The translations under genes and the position numbers were made by a program. A DNA stretch of 64,000 nt, taken from assembly GCA_013298695.1 (NCBI GenBank), contig JAAFIS010000003.1, forward strand, positions 124,001 through 188,000, read 5' to 3'. The notes beneath the pieces are model-generated. The model was not told where the DNA came from, searched no databases, and worked only from the letters and a program-made list of their open reading frames with translations. Source of the stretch: Betaproteobacteria bacterium (GTDB lineage Bacteria; Pseudomonadota; Gammaproteobacteria; Burkholderiales; Casimicrobiaceae). Every line of letters starts with the position of its first letter. The stretch's first letter is position 1. Positions 9,043 through 16,572 of the stretch are shown here, one piece after another.

Positions 9043-9348
9043 ATGAAGCGCGTTGCCAAAGCGTCGAACATCGTCGAAGCCACGTTGTGGATCGACATGC
9101 TCACATCCACCGGCATCGAGGCGAGCGTGCAGCGACAATTTTTGCAAGGCGTGATTGGCGACATACCGCCCGATCAAGCGGCGCTTGAAATTTGGGTGGC
9201 CCATGAAGAGCAGGTTATGCGGGCACGTGAGTTGATCGAGGGCTTGAAACGTACGCCGCAACGACAATGGTTTTGTCAATGCGGTGAGCGAATCGAAGGT
9301 GGCTTTGAGCAGTGTTGGAACTGCGGCGCGTTGATTCCCGGTTTGTAG
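9043..9348 (+). CDS. DUF2007 protein with C-terminal zinc ribbon
   Basis: 101 residues. The first about 70 form a DUF2007 domain (AKASNIVEATLWIDMLTSTG, then Asp-Ile-Pro-Pro and a strand ALEIWVAHEEQ), a small ferredoxin-like fold annotated as putative signal transducing. A zinc ribbon follows with FCQCGERIEG and QCWNCGALIPG, i.e. two Cys-x-Cys/Cys-x-x-Cys knuckles. It lies 8 nt after rlmI, so probably co-transcribed. The function is not known. Its stop codon lies inside the left arm of the 9340-9466 inverted repeat. Confidence 0.75.
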   Translation: MKRVAKASNIVEATLWIDMLTSTGIEASVQRQFLQGVIGDIPPDQAALEIWVAHEEQVMRARELIEGLKRTPQRQWFCQCGERIEGGFEQCWNCGALIPGL

Positions 9349-9466
9349 GCGCGGGCTTGACCGCGCATCGTACGGAAATGCGAGACAAGCGTTTTCAATG
9401 AGATCACAATGTTTGTCTTGATCGCGCGGTGACGCGGTAGCGCGGTCAAGCCCGCGCCTACAAACC
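9340..9466. repeat. Inverted repeat with perfect 27-bp arms
   Basis: The arms 9340-9366 and 9440-9466 are perfect reverse complements over 27 bp (left arm begins GGTTTGTAGGCGCGGGCTTG). They enclose 73 bp that also contain partly complementary GACAAGCG/TTTGTCTTG segments. It lies between a plus-strand and a minus-strand gene and overlaps the stop codon of the DUF2007 gene. It could act as a bidirectional terminator or be a REPIN-like element. Confidence 0.85.
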
Positions 9467-9467
9467 G

Positions 9468-10226
9468 TTACGCATCGCGCACATCAGCAACAGGATTCAC
9501 ACCAAAGTCGGCTCGCGCGAGGTATGCAAGCACACGCGCAGCGCCTGCCTCGGGCGTGAGCAAATGACCATCGCGCTTGTATTCGACAAACGCCTGATGC
9601 GAAGGAAATTTTGTGGGGTCGGTGCTGCGAATGTGCGTTTGCATGTCGGTGTCGATGATGCCGGGGGCGAGCGAACACACTTTCGCGCCGTTCAACACCA
9701 GTTTTTCTTCTTCGGCGACACAGCGCGTGTAGTGATCCATACCTGCTTTCACCGCGCTGTAGATCGATTGCGACGCCATCGCGCGGCGACCATTGCCGCT
9801 GGAAATATTGAGCAGTTTGCGCTCGCCACTCCAGGCCGCCGTTGCGCCTAAAAACGCTGCCGTGAGTTGCAGCACCGATTCAAGGCCGACGCGCAAGGTG
9901 AGCGCGATATCGCTCGCAGAGGCTTCACGTAGCGGCGAGATGTTTGGCAGTACTGCCGCGTTATTGATGAGCGTCACGCTCGCGAATTCATTGGCGTCAC
10001 GCGATGTGAGCCACGCGCGCAGCTGCTCGCATGCAGGCGTACCGTCGGCGAGATCAAACGACCATTGCCCGATTGATGTGCCGTGTTGTTTCGCAAGCGT
10101 ATCGAGCGCTGTGTTCGTATTGCGCGAAATACAAATCAAGTGATGACCGGCGGCGATGAGCTGTTCGGCCATCGCGAGACCCATGCCTCGCGACGCGCCA
10201 GTGAGGATCGTTAAGTGTGTTTTCAT
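9468..10226 (-). CDS. Short-chain dehydrogenase/reductase
   Basis: 252-residue classical SDR oxidoreductase using NAD(P). TGASRGMGLAMAEQL (about 9-23) is the glycine-rich cofactor motif, NNAAVLPN (about 88) the NAG-type motif, and SS followed by YSAVK (about 155) the Ser-Tyr-Lys catalytic set. It resembles benzil reductase/sepiapterin reductase-like members, but the substrate is unknown. It is monocistronic, bounded by repeat elements on both sides (9340-9466 downstream and 10293-10376 upstream). Confidence 0.85.
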   Translation of the reverse strand: MKTHLTILTGASRGMGLAMAEQLIAAGHHLICISRNTNTALDTLAKQHGTSIGQWSFDLADGTPACEQLRAWLTSRDANEFASVTLINNAAVLPNISPLREASASDIALTLRVGLESVLQLTAAFLGATAAWSGERKLLNISSGNGRRAMASQSIYSAVKAGMDHYTRCVAEEEKLVLNGAKVCSLAPGIIDTDMQTHIRSTDPTKFPSHQAFVEYKRDGHLLTPEAGAARVLAYLARADFGVNPVADVRDA

Positions 10227-10292
10227 GCGGCGATGCTAGCGCCACACGTGCCGCGACGATGTATAAGAAGTAATCTAGCTTTACATGCCACA

Positions 10293-10376
10293 GCCCACAT
10301 TGATCGGGCAAAACATGCGTTCATATAATTTACCGATAAATTGAATAATCGAGCTTATCGCCCAATTTAGTTGGGC
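10293..10376. repeat. Paired-palindrome element, copy A
   Basis: Two GCCC-N9-GGGC palindromes, 10293-10309 and 10360-10376, have centres 67 bp apart, joined by a 50-bp AT-rich spacer. The right palindrome extends to a 15-bp stem (10351-10365 with 10371-10385, 5-nt loop; arm GAGCTTATCGCCCAA), strong enough for an RNA hairpin. Located between the TonB receptor end and the SDR start. Confidence 0.8.
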
Positions 10377-10443
10377 GATAAGCTCTTATGTTGCTAGCGC
10401 AAAAAATCTAACTTAGCAGCGACTCAGCTTGATCGGCGCACGA

Positions 10444-12579
10444 TTAAAACGTCAGCTCAACGCCAGCGCGCACGCCACGGCCAGGCAGCGGCGAGAGTTC
10501 GCGCACGGTGCGAATGGATGAAGCGTTGTAACCCAATTCGTTGGTGAGATTCACGAGCTTCACGAACGCGCTTCCATTTATGCGTCCGATTTGAATGTCG
10601 CGGGAGAGCGAGAGATTGACCATCGTGTAGGCCTTCGTCGTGCCATCGCCCGCATCATTTGCGAAGCGCTCAACACTTGGAATACGATCTTGCTTTGCAG
10701 CATGAATCACTTGCCCGCGAAGATGCCAGCCGCTCACGCGATAGCTCGCGGTGAACGTCGCGCGGGTGGGCGCAATGCGAGGTAGCGGCTCATTAGTCAA
10801 ACGATTGGTCGCGCGAACGGTGTCCAGCGAAAGGCCAAGGTCGAGTGTTGAAGAGCCATCAGATTCGCCACCAAACGCCCGCCAATTGGCTTCCCATTCA
10901 GCGCCGTAAAAACGTGCGGGTACGGCGCGGAATTGATAAATGGGAAAGGTCTCGCTGTCTTCAACGAAGTCCTCGCCAGTTGCATCGAGTGACACGAAGT
11001 TTCGGTGGCGCGACGTAAACGCAGTGAACTGTGTTTTGAATGCGCCGCTTTGCCATGCAAGCCCCACATCCAGATGCGTTGATTTTTCTTTCGGCAAACT
11101 TCGATCACCACGTTCGTAGGCCGCAGTCGCAACGTGTACGCCATCGGCGTAGCGCTCAAAGTACGATGGTGCGCGTTCGCTGTAGGACAGATTGCTATGT
11201 AGAGTGAGTGCGTTCGATAGTTTTTGTGTGAGCCCAAACGAACCGCTCAACAAGTTCAAGCGCTTCGAATCGGCTGCGCCAAATCTGGATTCGCCTTCGT
11301 CGTCTAGCACTTCACTTGCTGATACGCGCGAGCGTTCAAACCGTGCGCCAAACGCGACCAGCGAGTTGCCGAAGCGCCCATCCTGTTTCGCAAATATCGC
11401 CGCGTTTGTAGACTTCGTTGGTGGAACGAAGGCCTCTTCGCCGTCAGCTGAGAATCGCGTTGATTCACCGCTGGCACCGATCACACTACGCCATGGCCCG
11501 TATTGTGCGGTCTTGCCCTCGATGCGCCATTCGCGGCCGCGATTTTTAAACACTGTGCCGACTTCGCCCGAGCCTTCAATCTCTTTGTGTTCATAGCGCG
11601 TCTGCGCGAAGTGCGCAGAAAGTAGATTGAAAAATGAGTTGCCGAGTTTTTGCTCGCCCGCAATCATCAATTTATCGCGCTTCAAATCGATCGTCACATC
11701 GGGTTCAACGACCACGCCATACGTGCTGCGATACGTATCAAACGATGCACCGATGAATCCGCCGTTCGCACCCGGCGTAACGCGTGAAAATCCAAACGCA
11801 CCAGAGCTCGCTTCGAGCGCGGAGTTCACGATGCGCTTGGCTTTCTCGCCGTCAGGTTTCGCAAATTCGGGAACGCGCAAATCTTGAGTTTCGCGGCGCG
11901 ATGCATCCGCGTGGAACGTGATTGCGCCGAGCGTTGCATCCGCTCGGATCGCGCCCGTCGCAACTCGCTCCGCGCCGCCAAACTGCGCTTGCAAACCGAA
12001 CGTTGGTGTTCTGAATTCGCTGCGCGGGATGCGATTACTAATTGCGTTGACCACGCCGCCAACTGCGCCGCCGCCGTAGAGCAACGCCGACGGGCCACGA
12101 AGCACTTCGATGCGCTCAATGGAAATCGGATCGATGGGCACTGCATGATCGAAGGACAGAGACGCCGCATCGACCGACGACGCGCCGTTTTCCAACACGC
12201 GAATGCGTTCACCATCAAGACCGCGAATGATCGGTCGTGATGAGTTCGGGCCGAAATAGGTTGATGCAATGCCCGGCAGGCCTGAGAGCGTTTCGCCGAG
12301 CGTGCCGCTCTGGCGTTGCGCGAATTCATCACCAGAGAGAACCGACCATGGCAGTCCCGCCGACGCGCGCTCAAAAGGGTTGCCGGTGACGATGATGGGT
12401 TCTACTCTTTGCGGTGAGCTTGTAGTCTCAGATTTTTGAGGCGTGGGTGTAGTCTGTGCGTTTACTAAGTTAGCCGCGCTTGCAATGGGTAAGGCAATCA
12501 CGATTGCGGACGCAACCGATGTTGCAAGTGATGATTGCCGCAAAGGAAAACGCGGCATAGAGAAAATAATTTGTTTCAT
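10444..12579 (-). CDS. TonB-dependent outer-membrane receptor, ZnuD-like
   Basis: 711 residues with an N-terminal signal region ending near ANLVNAQ, a plug domain (PIIVTGNPF TonB-box region, SRPIIRGLDGERIRVLENG, IEVLRGPSALLYGGGAVGG) and a 22-strand barrel ending in the aromatic terminus GVELTF. The plug and the stretch ERYADGVHVATAAYERGDRS are close to ZnuD-type zinc receptors, so zinc or another metal complex is the likely cargo, although the classification rests on recollected family patterns. Preceded by a His-rich DUF2946-like gene in the same orientation, 136 nt upstream, which supports a metal role. No convincing Zur site was seen. Confidence 0.85.
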   Translation of the reverse strand: MKQIIFSMPRFPLRQSSLATSVASAIVIALPIASAANLVNAQTTPTPQKSETTSSPQRVEPIIVTGNPFERASAGLPWSVLSGDEFAQRQSGTLGETLSGLPGIASTYFGPNSSRPIIRGLDGERIRVLENGASSVDAASLSFDHAVPIDPISIERIEVLRGPSALLYGGGAVGGVVNAISNRIPRSEFRTPTFGLQAQFGGAERVATGAIRADATLGAITFHADASRRETQDLRVPEFAKPDGEKAKRIVNSALEASSGAFGFSRVTPGANGGFIGASFDTYRSTYGVVVEPDVTIDLKRDKLMIAGEQKLGNSFFNLLSAHFAQTRYEHKEIEGSGEVGTVFKNRGREWRIEGKTAQYGPWRSVIGASGESTRFSADGEEAFVPPTKSTNAAIFAKQDGRFGNSLVAFGARFERSRVSASEVLDDEGESRFGAADSKRLNLLSGSFGLTQKLSNALTLHSNLSYSERAPSYFERYADGVHVATAAYERGDRSLPKEKSTHLDVGLAWQSGAFKTQFTAFTSRHRNFVSLDATGEDFVEDSETFPIYQFRAVPARFYGAEWEANWRAFGGESDGSSTLDLGLSLDTVRATNRLTNEPLPRIAPTRATFTASYRVSGWHLRGQVIHAAKQDRIPSVERFANDAGDGTTKAYTMVNLSLSRDIQIGRINGSAFVKLVNLTNELGYNASSIRTVRELSPLPGRGVRAGVELTF

Positions 12580-12715
12580 GGAAATGATGTGCGTAAATAC
12601 TTCGCACGCTGCGATTCGTGGAGCGCAGGGGAAGCAGAAATGAAGAGATGAAACGCGCGTCAGTCGCGTCGCAGATGAGCGAGGCGATTAGCGTTTCGAA
12701 GAAAGTGCGAGCGGT

Positions 12716-13150
12716 TTACGCGCGCGGCGGTGCGCGGGCTTGAGCGCGCGGTGAGCGCGCGACGAGGTCGGCAACGTAAGTACGCGAGACGACGAAGTTG
12801 TCGGGCGTTGGAAGTATGGGCGGTGATGTTGTTCCGAGCAATGCGTTCGCCGCACACACCGCGTCGAAGCGATCACAATCGACGGCAGTTTCGTGGTGAT
12901 GCCATGGGTCATGCGAGACGCCTGCTTGCGGTGAAAGAGGCAACGATGCCCAATTGCTTTCGCTGATGACCCCGCCGTTGGCAACGACGAGCCATGGCTC
13001 CATCGCTTGCAATGCGCGATGCTCTCCATGCGCAGCATGCGCCACACGATGCACGAGCGCGAGGCTTTGCATCACGAGCAAAATCATCGCGAGCGCTGCA
13101 ATGAATGCGGTGCGTGCAGTGTTTTGGCGAATGGAAAAAACGACGTTCAC
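12716..13150 (-). CDS. DUF2946-like His-rich exported protein
   Basis: 144 residues starting at a GTG (alternatives downstream lie inside the hydrophobic segment). A single N-terminal hydrophobic helix (about 15-35, AFIAALAMILLVMQSLALVHRV) is followed by a His- and Cys-containing region (AHAAHGEH, HDPWHHHE, DCDRFDAVC), as in the DUF2946/DUF2946-like proteins found beside metal receptors. The histidine clusters may bind Zn or Cu. It lies upstream of the TonB receptor and is probably co-transcribed. No good ribosome site is visible, so the start is uncertain. Confidence 0.65.
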   Translation of the reverse strand: MNVVFSIRQNTARTAFIAALAMILLVMQSLALVHRVAHAAHGEHRALQAMEPWLVVANGGVISESNWASLPLSPQAGVSHDPWHHHETAVDCDRFDAVCAANALLGTTSPPILPTPDNFVVSRTYVADLVARSPRAQARAPPRA

Positions 13151-13201
13151 ACTAAATAGGGTAACAAACGTGTCAAGTAGCGATCAGCTTTAGAGATTAA
13201 C

Positions 13202-13285
13202 GCCCAGCTTAGGTGGGCGACAAAGGATTAAACGTTGTTTATCAATAGTGAGTAAATACGTCATCCAAGCCCAGTTAAATTGGGC
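13202..13285. repeat. Paired-palindrome element, copy B
   Basis: GCCC-N9-GGGC palindromes at 13202-13218 and 13269-13285, centres 67 bp apart, 50-bp spacer of low GC. It lies between the gamma-carbonic anhydrase end and the start of the DUF2946-like gene, 52 nt upstream of the latter. Confidence 0.8.
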
Positions 13286-13351
13286 GATTAAAGAAAATAC
13301 TGAATAGATTTCTGTCCGGAAAGTGATTCGCAAAAGAAGCCACGCCTTGCC

Positions 13352-13879
13352 TCAGCCGACGCGCTTCAAGCCTTTCGCAAAACGTGCGGCGTTAGCGGTG
13401 TAATGATTCGCGCTCCATTTGAGCCCTTCGATTTGCTCGGGCGACAGCGCCTTCACCGTCTTCGCGGGCGAACCCAAAATCATCGAGCCATCGTCAAACG
13501 TTTTGCCTTCGGTCACCAGCGAACTCGCGCCGACCAAACAGTGTTTTCCGATGACCGCGCGGTTCAACACGATCGCACCGATGCCGACCAAGGAATGATC
13601 GCCAATCGTGCAGCCGTGCAACATCACGAGATGCCCGACGGTCACGCCTTCGCCAATCGTGAGCGGCACGCCGTCATCCGCATGCAACACCGAGTTATCT
13701 TGCACGTTGGAATTTTTACCAATCGTGATTTGCACATTCATGTCGCCACGAATCACAACGCCTGGCCAAATGCTTGCGCCGTCAGCGATGTGAACGTTGC
13801 CGATGACCGTCGCGGAATCAGCCACCCATGCGGTGGGAGAGACAGTCGGCGCAATTCCGTCGAGTTCGTAGAGAGCCAT
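13352..13879 (-). CDS. Gamma-carbonic anhydrase-like protein (YrdA/PaaY type)
   Basis: 175-residue left-handed beta-helix protein of the gamma-class carbonic anhydrase-like family. Hexapeptide repeats run through most of the chain (ADSATVIGNVHIADGASIWP), with the ligand histidines in NSVLHADD (about 69) and GHLVMLHGCTIGD (about 86-98). The C-terminal helix (SPEQIEGLKWSANHYTANA) is usual. These proteins bind zinc or iron; true carbonic anhydrase activity is not certain. Monocistronic between copy B and the ABC cluster. Confidence 0.88.
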   Translation of the reverse strand: MALYELDGIAPTVSPTAWVADSATVIGNVHIADGASIWPGVVIRGDMNVQITIGKNSNVQDNSVLHADDGVPLTIGEGVTVGHLVMLHGCTIGDHSLVGIGAIVLNRAVIGKHCLVGASSLVTEGKTFDDGSMILGSPAKTVKALSPEQIEGLKWSANHYTANAARFAKGLKRVG

Positions 13880-13968
13880 TACATTTTGACGCAGATCACG
13901 CAGATGTCGCAGATTACCGCAGATTCAGGTTCGTAGAGCACAGCGCGCTTTGCGGCGCGTTTGAGCGG

Positions 13969-14772
13969 CTAAGCCAACCAACGCTTCCGCCGACGATAAC
14001 TCTTCACATCGCGAAACGATTTGCGTTCACCCGAAGACACGCCGAGATAAAACTCTTTGACGTCTTCGTTTGTCGCGAGATCACTCGCGGCGCCGTCCAT
14101 CACGACGCGACCGTTTTCTAGGATGTAGCCGTAGTCAGCGTATTTGAGTGCGACGTTGGTGTTTTGCTCCGCGAGCAGAAAGCTTACGCCCTCTTTGGAG
14201 TTGAGATCTTTCACAATCTCAAAAATTTCGGCAACGATTTGCGGCGCGAGTCCCATTGAAGGTTCGTCAAGCAAAATCATCGAAGGTTTCGCCATCAGCG
14301 CGCGACCGACCGCCGTCATTTGCTGCTCGCCGCCGGACGTATAGCCCGATTGCGAGGTTCTGCGCGTTTTCAAGCGTGGGAAGTAGTGATACACCTTTTC
14401 TAAATCGGCTTTGAGCTCTGCGCGCGAAATCCTGCGTGTGTAAGCGCCGGTAAGCAGGTTTTCTTCAACGGTGAGATGCCCGAAACAATGCCGCCCTTCC
14501 ATCACTTGGCACACGCCCATCTTCACCAAATCGTTGGTGGTGAGTTTGTCGGTGCGCTTGCCGTCGAACTCAATCGAGCCTTTAGTGACTTCGCCGCGCT
14601 CGGTGCGCAGCAGGCTCGATATCGCTTTGAGCGTGGTGCTCTTTCCCGCGCCGTTAGCGCCCAGAAGCGCCACGATTTTTCCCTTCGGCACTTCAAGCGA
14701 CACGCCCTTGAGCACAAGAATCACGTGGTCATAAATGACTTCGATGTTGTTGATGGTTAAGTAGGCGCTCAT
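13969..14772 (-). CDS. livF: ABC transporter ATPase, LivF type
   Basis: 267-residue cytoplasmic ATPase of a branched-chain amino-acid/aromatic-type (HAAT) importer. Walker A GANGAGKST (about 39), ABC signature TSGGEQQMTAVGRAL and Walker B MILLDEPSMGL are intact. A basic C-terminal extension (KSYRRRKRWLA) follows the normal end, as in LivF homologues encoded next to acyl-CoA ligases. It is last in the ligase-livG-livH-livM-livK-livF cluster, separated from livK by 337 nt containing hairpins, so it may have a lower or separate expression. Confidence 0.88.
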   Translation of the reverse strand: MSAYLTINNIEVIYDHVILVLKGVSLEVPKGKIVALLGANGAGKSTTLKAISSLLRTERGEVTKGSIEFDGKRTDKLTTNDLVKMGVCQVMEGRHCFGHLTVEENLLTGAYTRRISRAELKADLEKVYHYFPRLKTRRTSQSGYTSGGEQQMTAVGRALMAKPSMILLDEPSMGLAPQIVAEIFEIVKDLNSKEGVSFLLAEQNTNVALKYADYGYILENGRVVMDGAASDLATNEDVKEFYLGVSSGERKSFRDVKSYRRRKRWLA

Positions 14773-14814
14773 GGTGTTTGTCTCTTGATGCGGAGTACTG
14801 ACGCGGGCTCAGGT

Positions 14815-14913
14815 TGTAGGCGACTCCCGGCGAATGCCGGGATCAACGTCGCTTTCGGTTCTCAACAGTGGTTCAGCGCGGTTGATCCCCGCCTTCGCGG
14901 GGACGCGCCTACA
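14815..14913. repeat. Inverted-repeat element between livK and livF
   Basis: TGTAGGCG (14815-14822) and CGCCTACA (14906-14913) are the outer arms. Inside are two GC-rich hairpins, CCCGGCGAATGCCGGG and CCCCGCCTTCGCGGGG, each followed or preceded by GATC-AAC/GTTGATC. This is the layout of common proteobacterial intergenic repeats. The 337-nt gap 14773-15109 contains no gene. Confidence 0.75.
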
Positions 14914-14932
14914 CGCTGAGTCGTTGTTACGT

Positions 14933-14969
14933 GTTGTTCAAAACACAAACGGCTTATGTTTTGAACAAC
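14933..14969. terminator. 13-bp perfect hairpin between livK and livF
   Basis: GTTGTTCAAAACA (14933-14945) and its exact reverse complement (14957-14969) enclose an 11-nt loop. The stem has no U-tract on the minus strand, so it may be a processing or stabilising structure or an operator rather than a classical terminator. Confidence 0.45.
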
Positions 14970-15049
14970 CCTTTCGGTAAAGAAAGAATTGCACCGTGTC
15001 AAGTTTCAGTGCGTCGCGAGCGCGCGTCAGGCGAGGCGCTCGCGGGCGA

Positions 15050-15067
15050 CGTGTACTTGCGTACACG
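15050..15067 (-). other. GNRA-capped hairpin downstream of livK
   Basis: On the minus strand CGTGTAC-GCAA-GTACACG forms a 7-bp stem with a GCAA tetraloop, 43 nt after the livK stop codon. A stable hairpin here could protect the livK transcript, as is common after periplasmic binding-protein genes; this role is inferred. Confidence 0.5.
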
Positions 15068-15109
15068 AGCTCGCGAGCAACGACGCATCACGCGCGCGCA
15101 GCAGCACCC

Positions 15110-16429
15110 CTATCCAGGAAGGCAAGCGGGCGTTATCTTCTTTTCCGCCGCATACTTAGCCGACGACTCCGCGACCATCTTCTGCACCATCGCGCGGTCG
15201 CCCGTTACCCAGTTCGGCGTAACTGCTTTCCACGCTTTGCCGTCCCACACTTGAACCTTCACAGCGCCCGAGCCTTCATGATCTTGGCAGCTAGTCTTGA
15301 TCGTTGGGAACATATTGAGCGCACCGAGTTCGCGTTGACGTTTTTCATCGACGTTGATGTTTTCAAGTCCCCAGCGAATCTGCTCGCCGGTCATCACTTT
15401 GCCCTTGCCGTATTTATTCTGCGCATTGCGGATGCCTTCAATCCAGAGCATTGCTGCCGTTACGCCACGCATGTGGTAGACCGAGCCGATGCGATCTTTG
15501 TCGGACAAGTTACCTTTACCAGCGCCGTAGACTTTCTTTCTGATCTCGTCGATCACTGGATAGTTGCCCGGCGTGTTGAAGGTCATGGTGGTGTAGCCCT
15601 TGGCTGCGTCGCCTGCAGGAATCGTGTCTTCCTCAGAGCCTGCCCACCATACGCCGAGCATCTTCTCGCGCGGGAAACCAACGCGCGCTGCAGTTTTGAT
15701 CGCCACCGCATTCATCACGCCCCAGCCCCACAGAATCACGTAATCAGGGTTTGCTTGGCGAATTTGCAGCCACTGTGAGTTTTGCTCGGTGCCCGGATGT
15801 GGAACGGGAATCTTAATCAACTGAAAGCCGATTGATTTCTCATAGGCTTCGAGCACAGGAAACGGCTCTTTGCCGTACGCAGAATCGTGATACAGATGCA
15901 CGATCTTTTTGCCCTTCAGCTTCTCGATGCCACCTTCTTTGTCGCCGAGATATTTAATCATGCCTGCGGCTTGATTCCAGTAACTCGTGATCAACGGAAA
16001 GACGTATGGAAACACTTGACCGTTGGCAGCATCGGAGCGACCGTAACCCAGCGTCGTCATCGGCACTTTGTCAGTCGGCAAGCGATCAAGAATGCCGTAG
16101 GCAATACCGGTGCCAAGCGGTTCAACGAGCGACGCGCCGCCGCCTTTCTTCTTCAAACGTTCATAGCATTCAACGCCGCGTGTGGCGTTGTATTCGGTTT
16201 CGCACTCTTCCCACGAAATCTTCACGCCGTTGATGCCCCCGTTGGCGTTCACCAGATTGAAGTAATCAATCGCGCCGCCGAAGAAGCCGGAACCGCCTGA
16301 CGCGTAGAGACCGACGCGATAGGAAAGTATCGGGATAAATTGCTCTTGCGCAGATGCAAGCGCGCCAGTGAGCGCCGTGGCTGCTGCCACTGCGGACACG
16401 ATCATCGCTTTCGCGAACTTCAATTTCAT
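15110..16429 (-). CDS. livK: ABC transporter periplasmic substrate-binding protein (LivK type)
   Basis: 439 residues with a signal peptide (MKLKFAKAMIVSAVAAATAL to about residue 27). The mature chain is a type I periplasmic binding protein of the HAAT family (VGLYASGGSGFFGGAIDYFN, then NGVKISWEECETEYN and YVILWGWGVMNAVAIKTAAR). These larger members, encoded with acyl-CoA ligases, often bind aromatic or short carboxylic acids rather than amino acids; the ligand cannot be read from sequence. AAGGAGG before the ATG at 16429 indicates strong translation. 141 nt from livM, with a repeat in the gap. Confidence 0.88.
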   Translation of the reverse strand: MKLKFAKAMIVSAVAAATALTGALASAQEQFIPILSYRVGLYASGGSGFFGGAIDYFNLVNANGGINGVKISWEECETEYNATRGVECYERLKKKGGGASLVEPLGTGIAYGILDRLPTDKVPMTTLGYGRSDAANGQVFPYVFPLITSYWNQAAGMIKYLGDKEGGIEKLKGKKIVHLYHDSAYGKEPFPVLEAYEKSIGFQLIKIPVPHPGTEQNSQWLQIRQANPDYVILWGWGVMNAVAIKTAARVGFPREKMLGVWWAGSEEDTIPAGDAAKGYTTMTFNTPGNYPVIDEIRKKVYGAGKGNLSDKDRIGSVYHMRGVTAAMLWIEGIRNAQNKYGKGKVMTGEQIRWGLENINVDEKRQRELGALNMFPTIKTSCQDHEGSGAVKVQVWDGKAWKAVTPNWVTGDRAMVQKMVAESSAKYAAEKKITPACLPG

Positions 16430-16493
16430 ACATCCTCCTTTTGGACTTAATGAATAACGGACTAAATCGACTTAATCAGCAATGGGTCGCCCC

Positions 16494-16572
16494 TCGCCCT
16501 TTGGGAGAGGGGAGGGGGTGAGGGAGATCGAAGCGAGTTGTTCGCAGCATGCTCTTCAAATTCGCTTCGATC
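16494..16572. repeat. Repeat fragment and 11-bp inverted repeat between livM and livK
   Basis: A half copy of the CCCTCTCCC-type repeat (CGCCCTTTGGGAGAGGGG around 16495) is followed by GATCGAAGCGA (16526-16536) and its reverse complement (16562-16572), which overlaps the livM stop codon. It could terminate or attenuate transcription into livK. Confidence 0.55.

Noticed and set aside
13131-13180. A Zur box upstream of the DUF2946-like gene
   Set aside because: Only a vague GTTAC/TTTAG symmetry is present, well below a Zur consensus.
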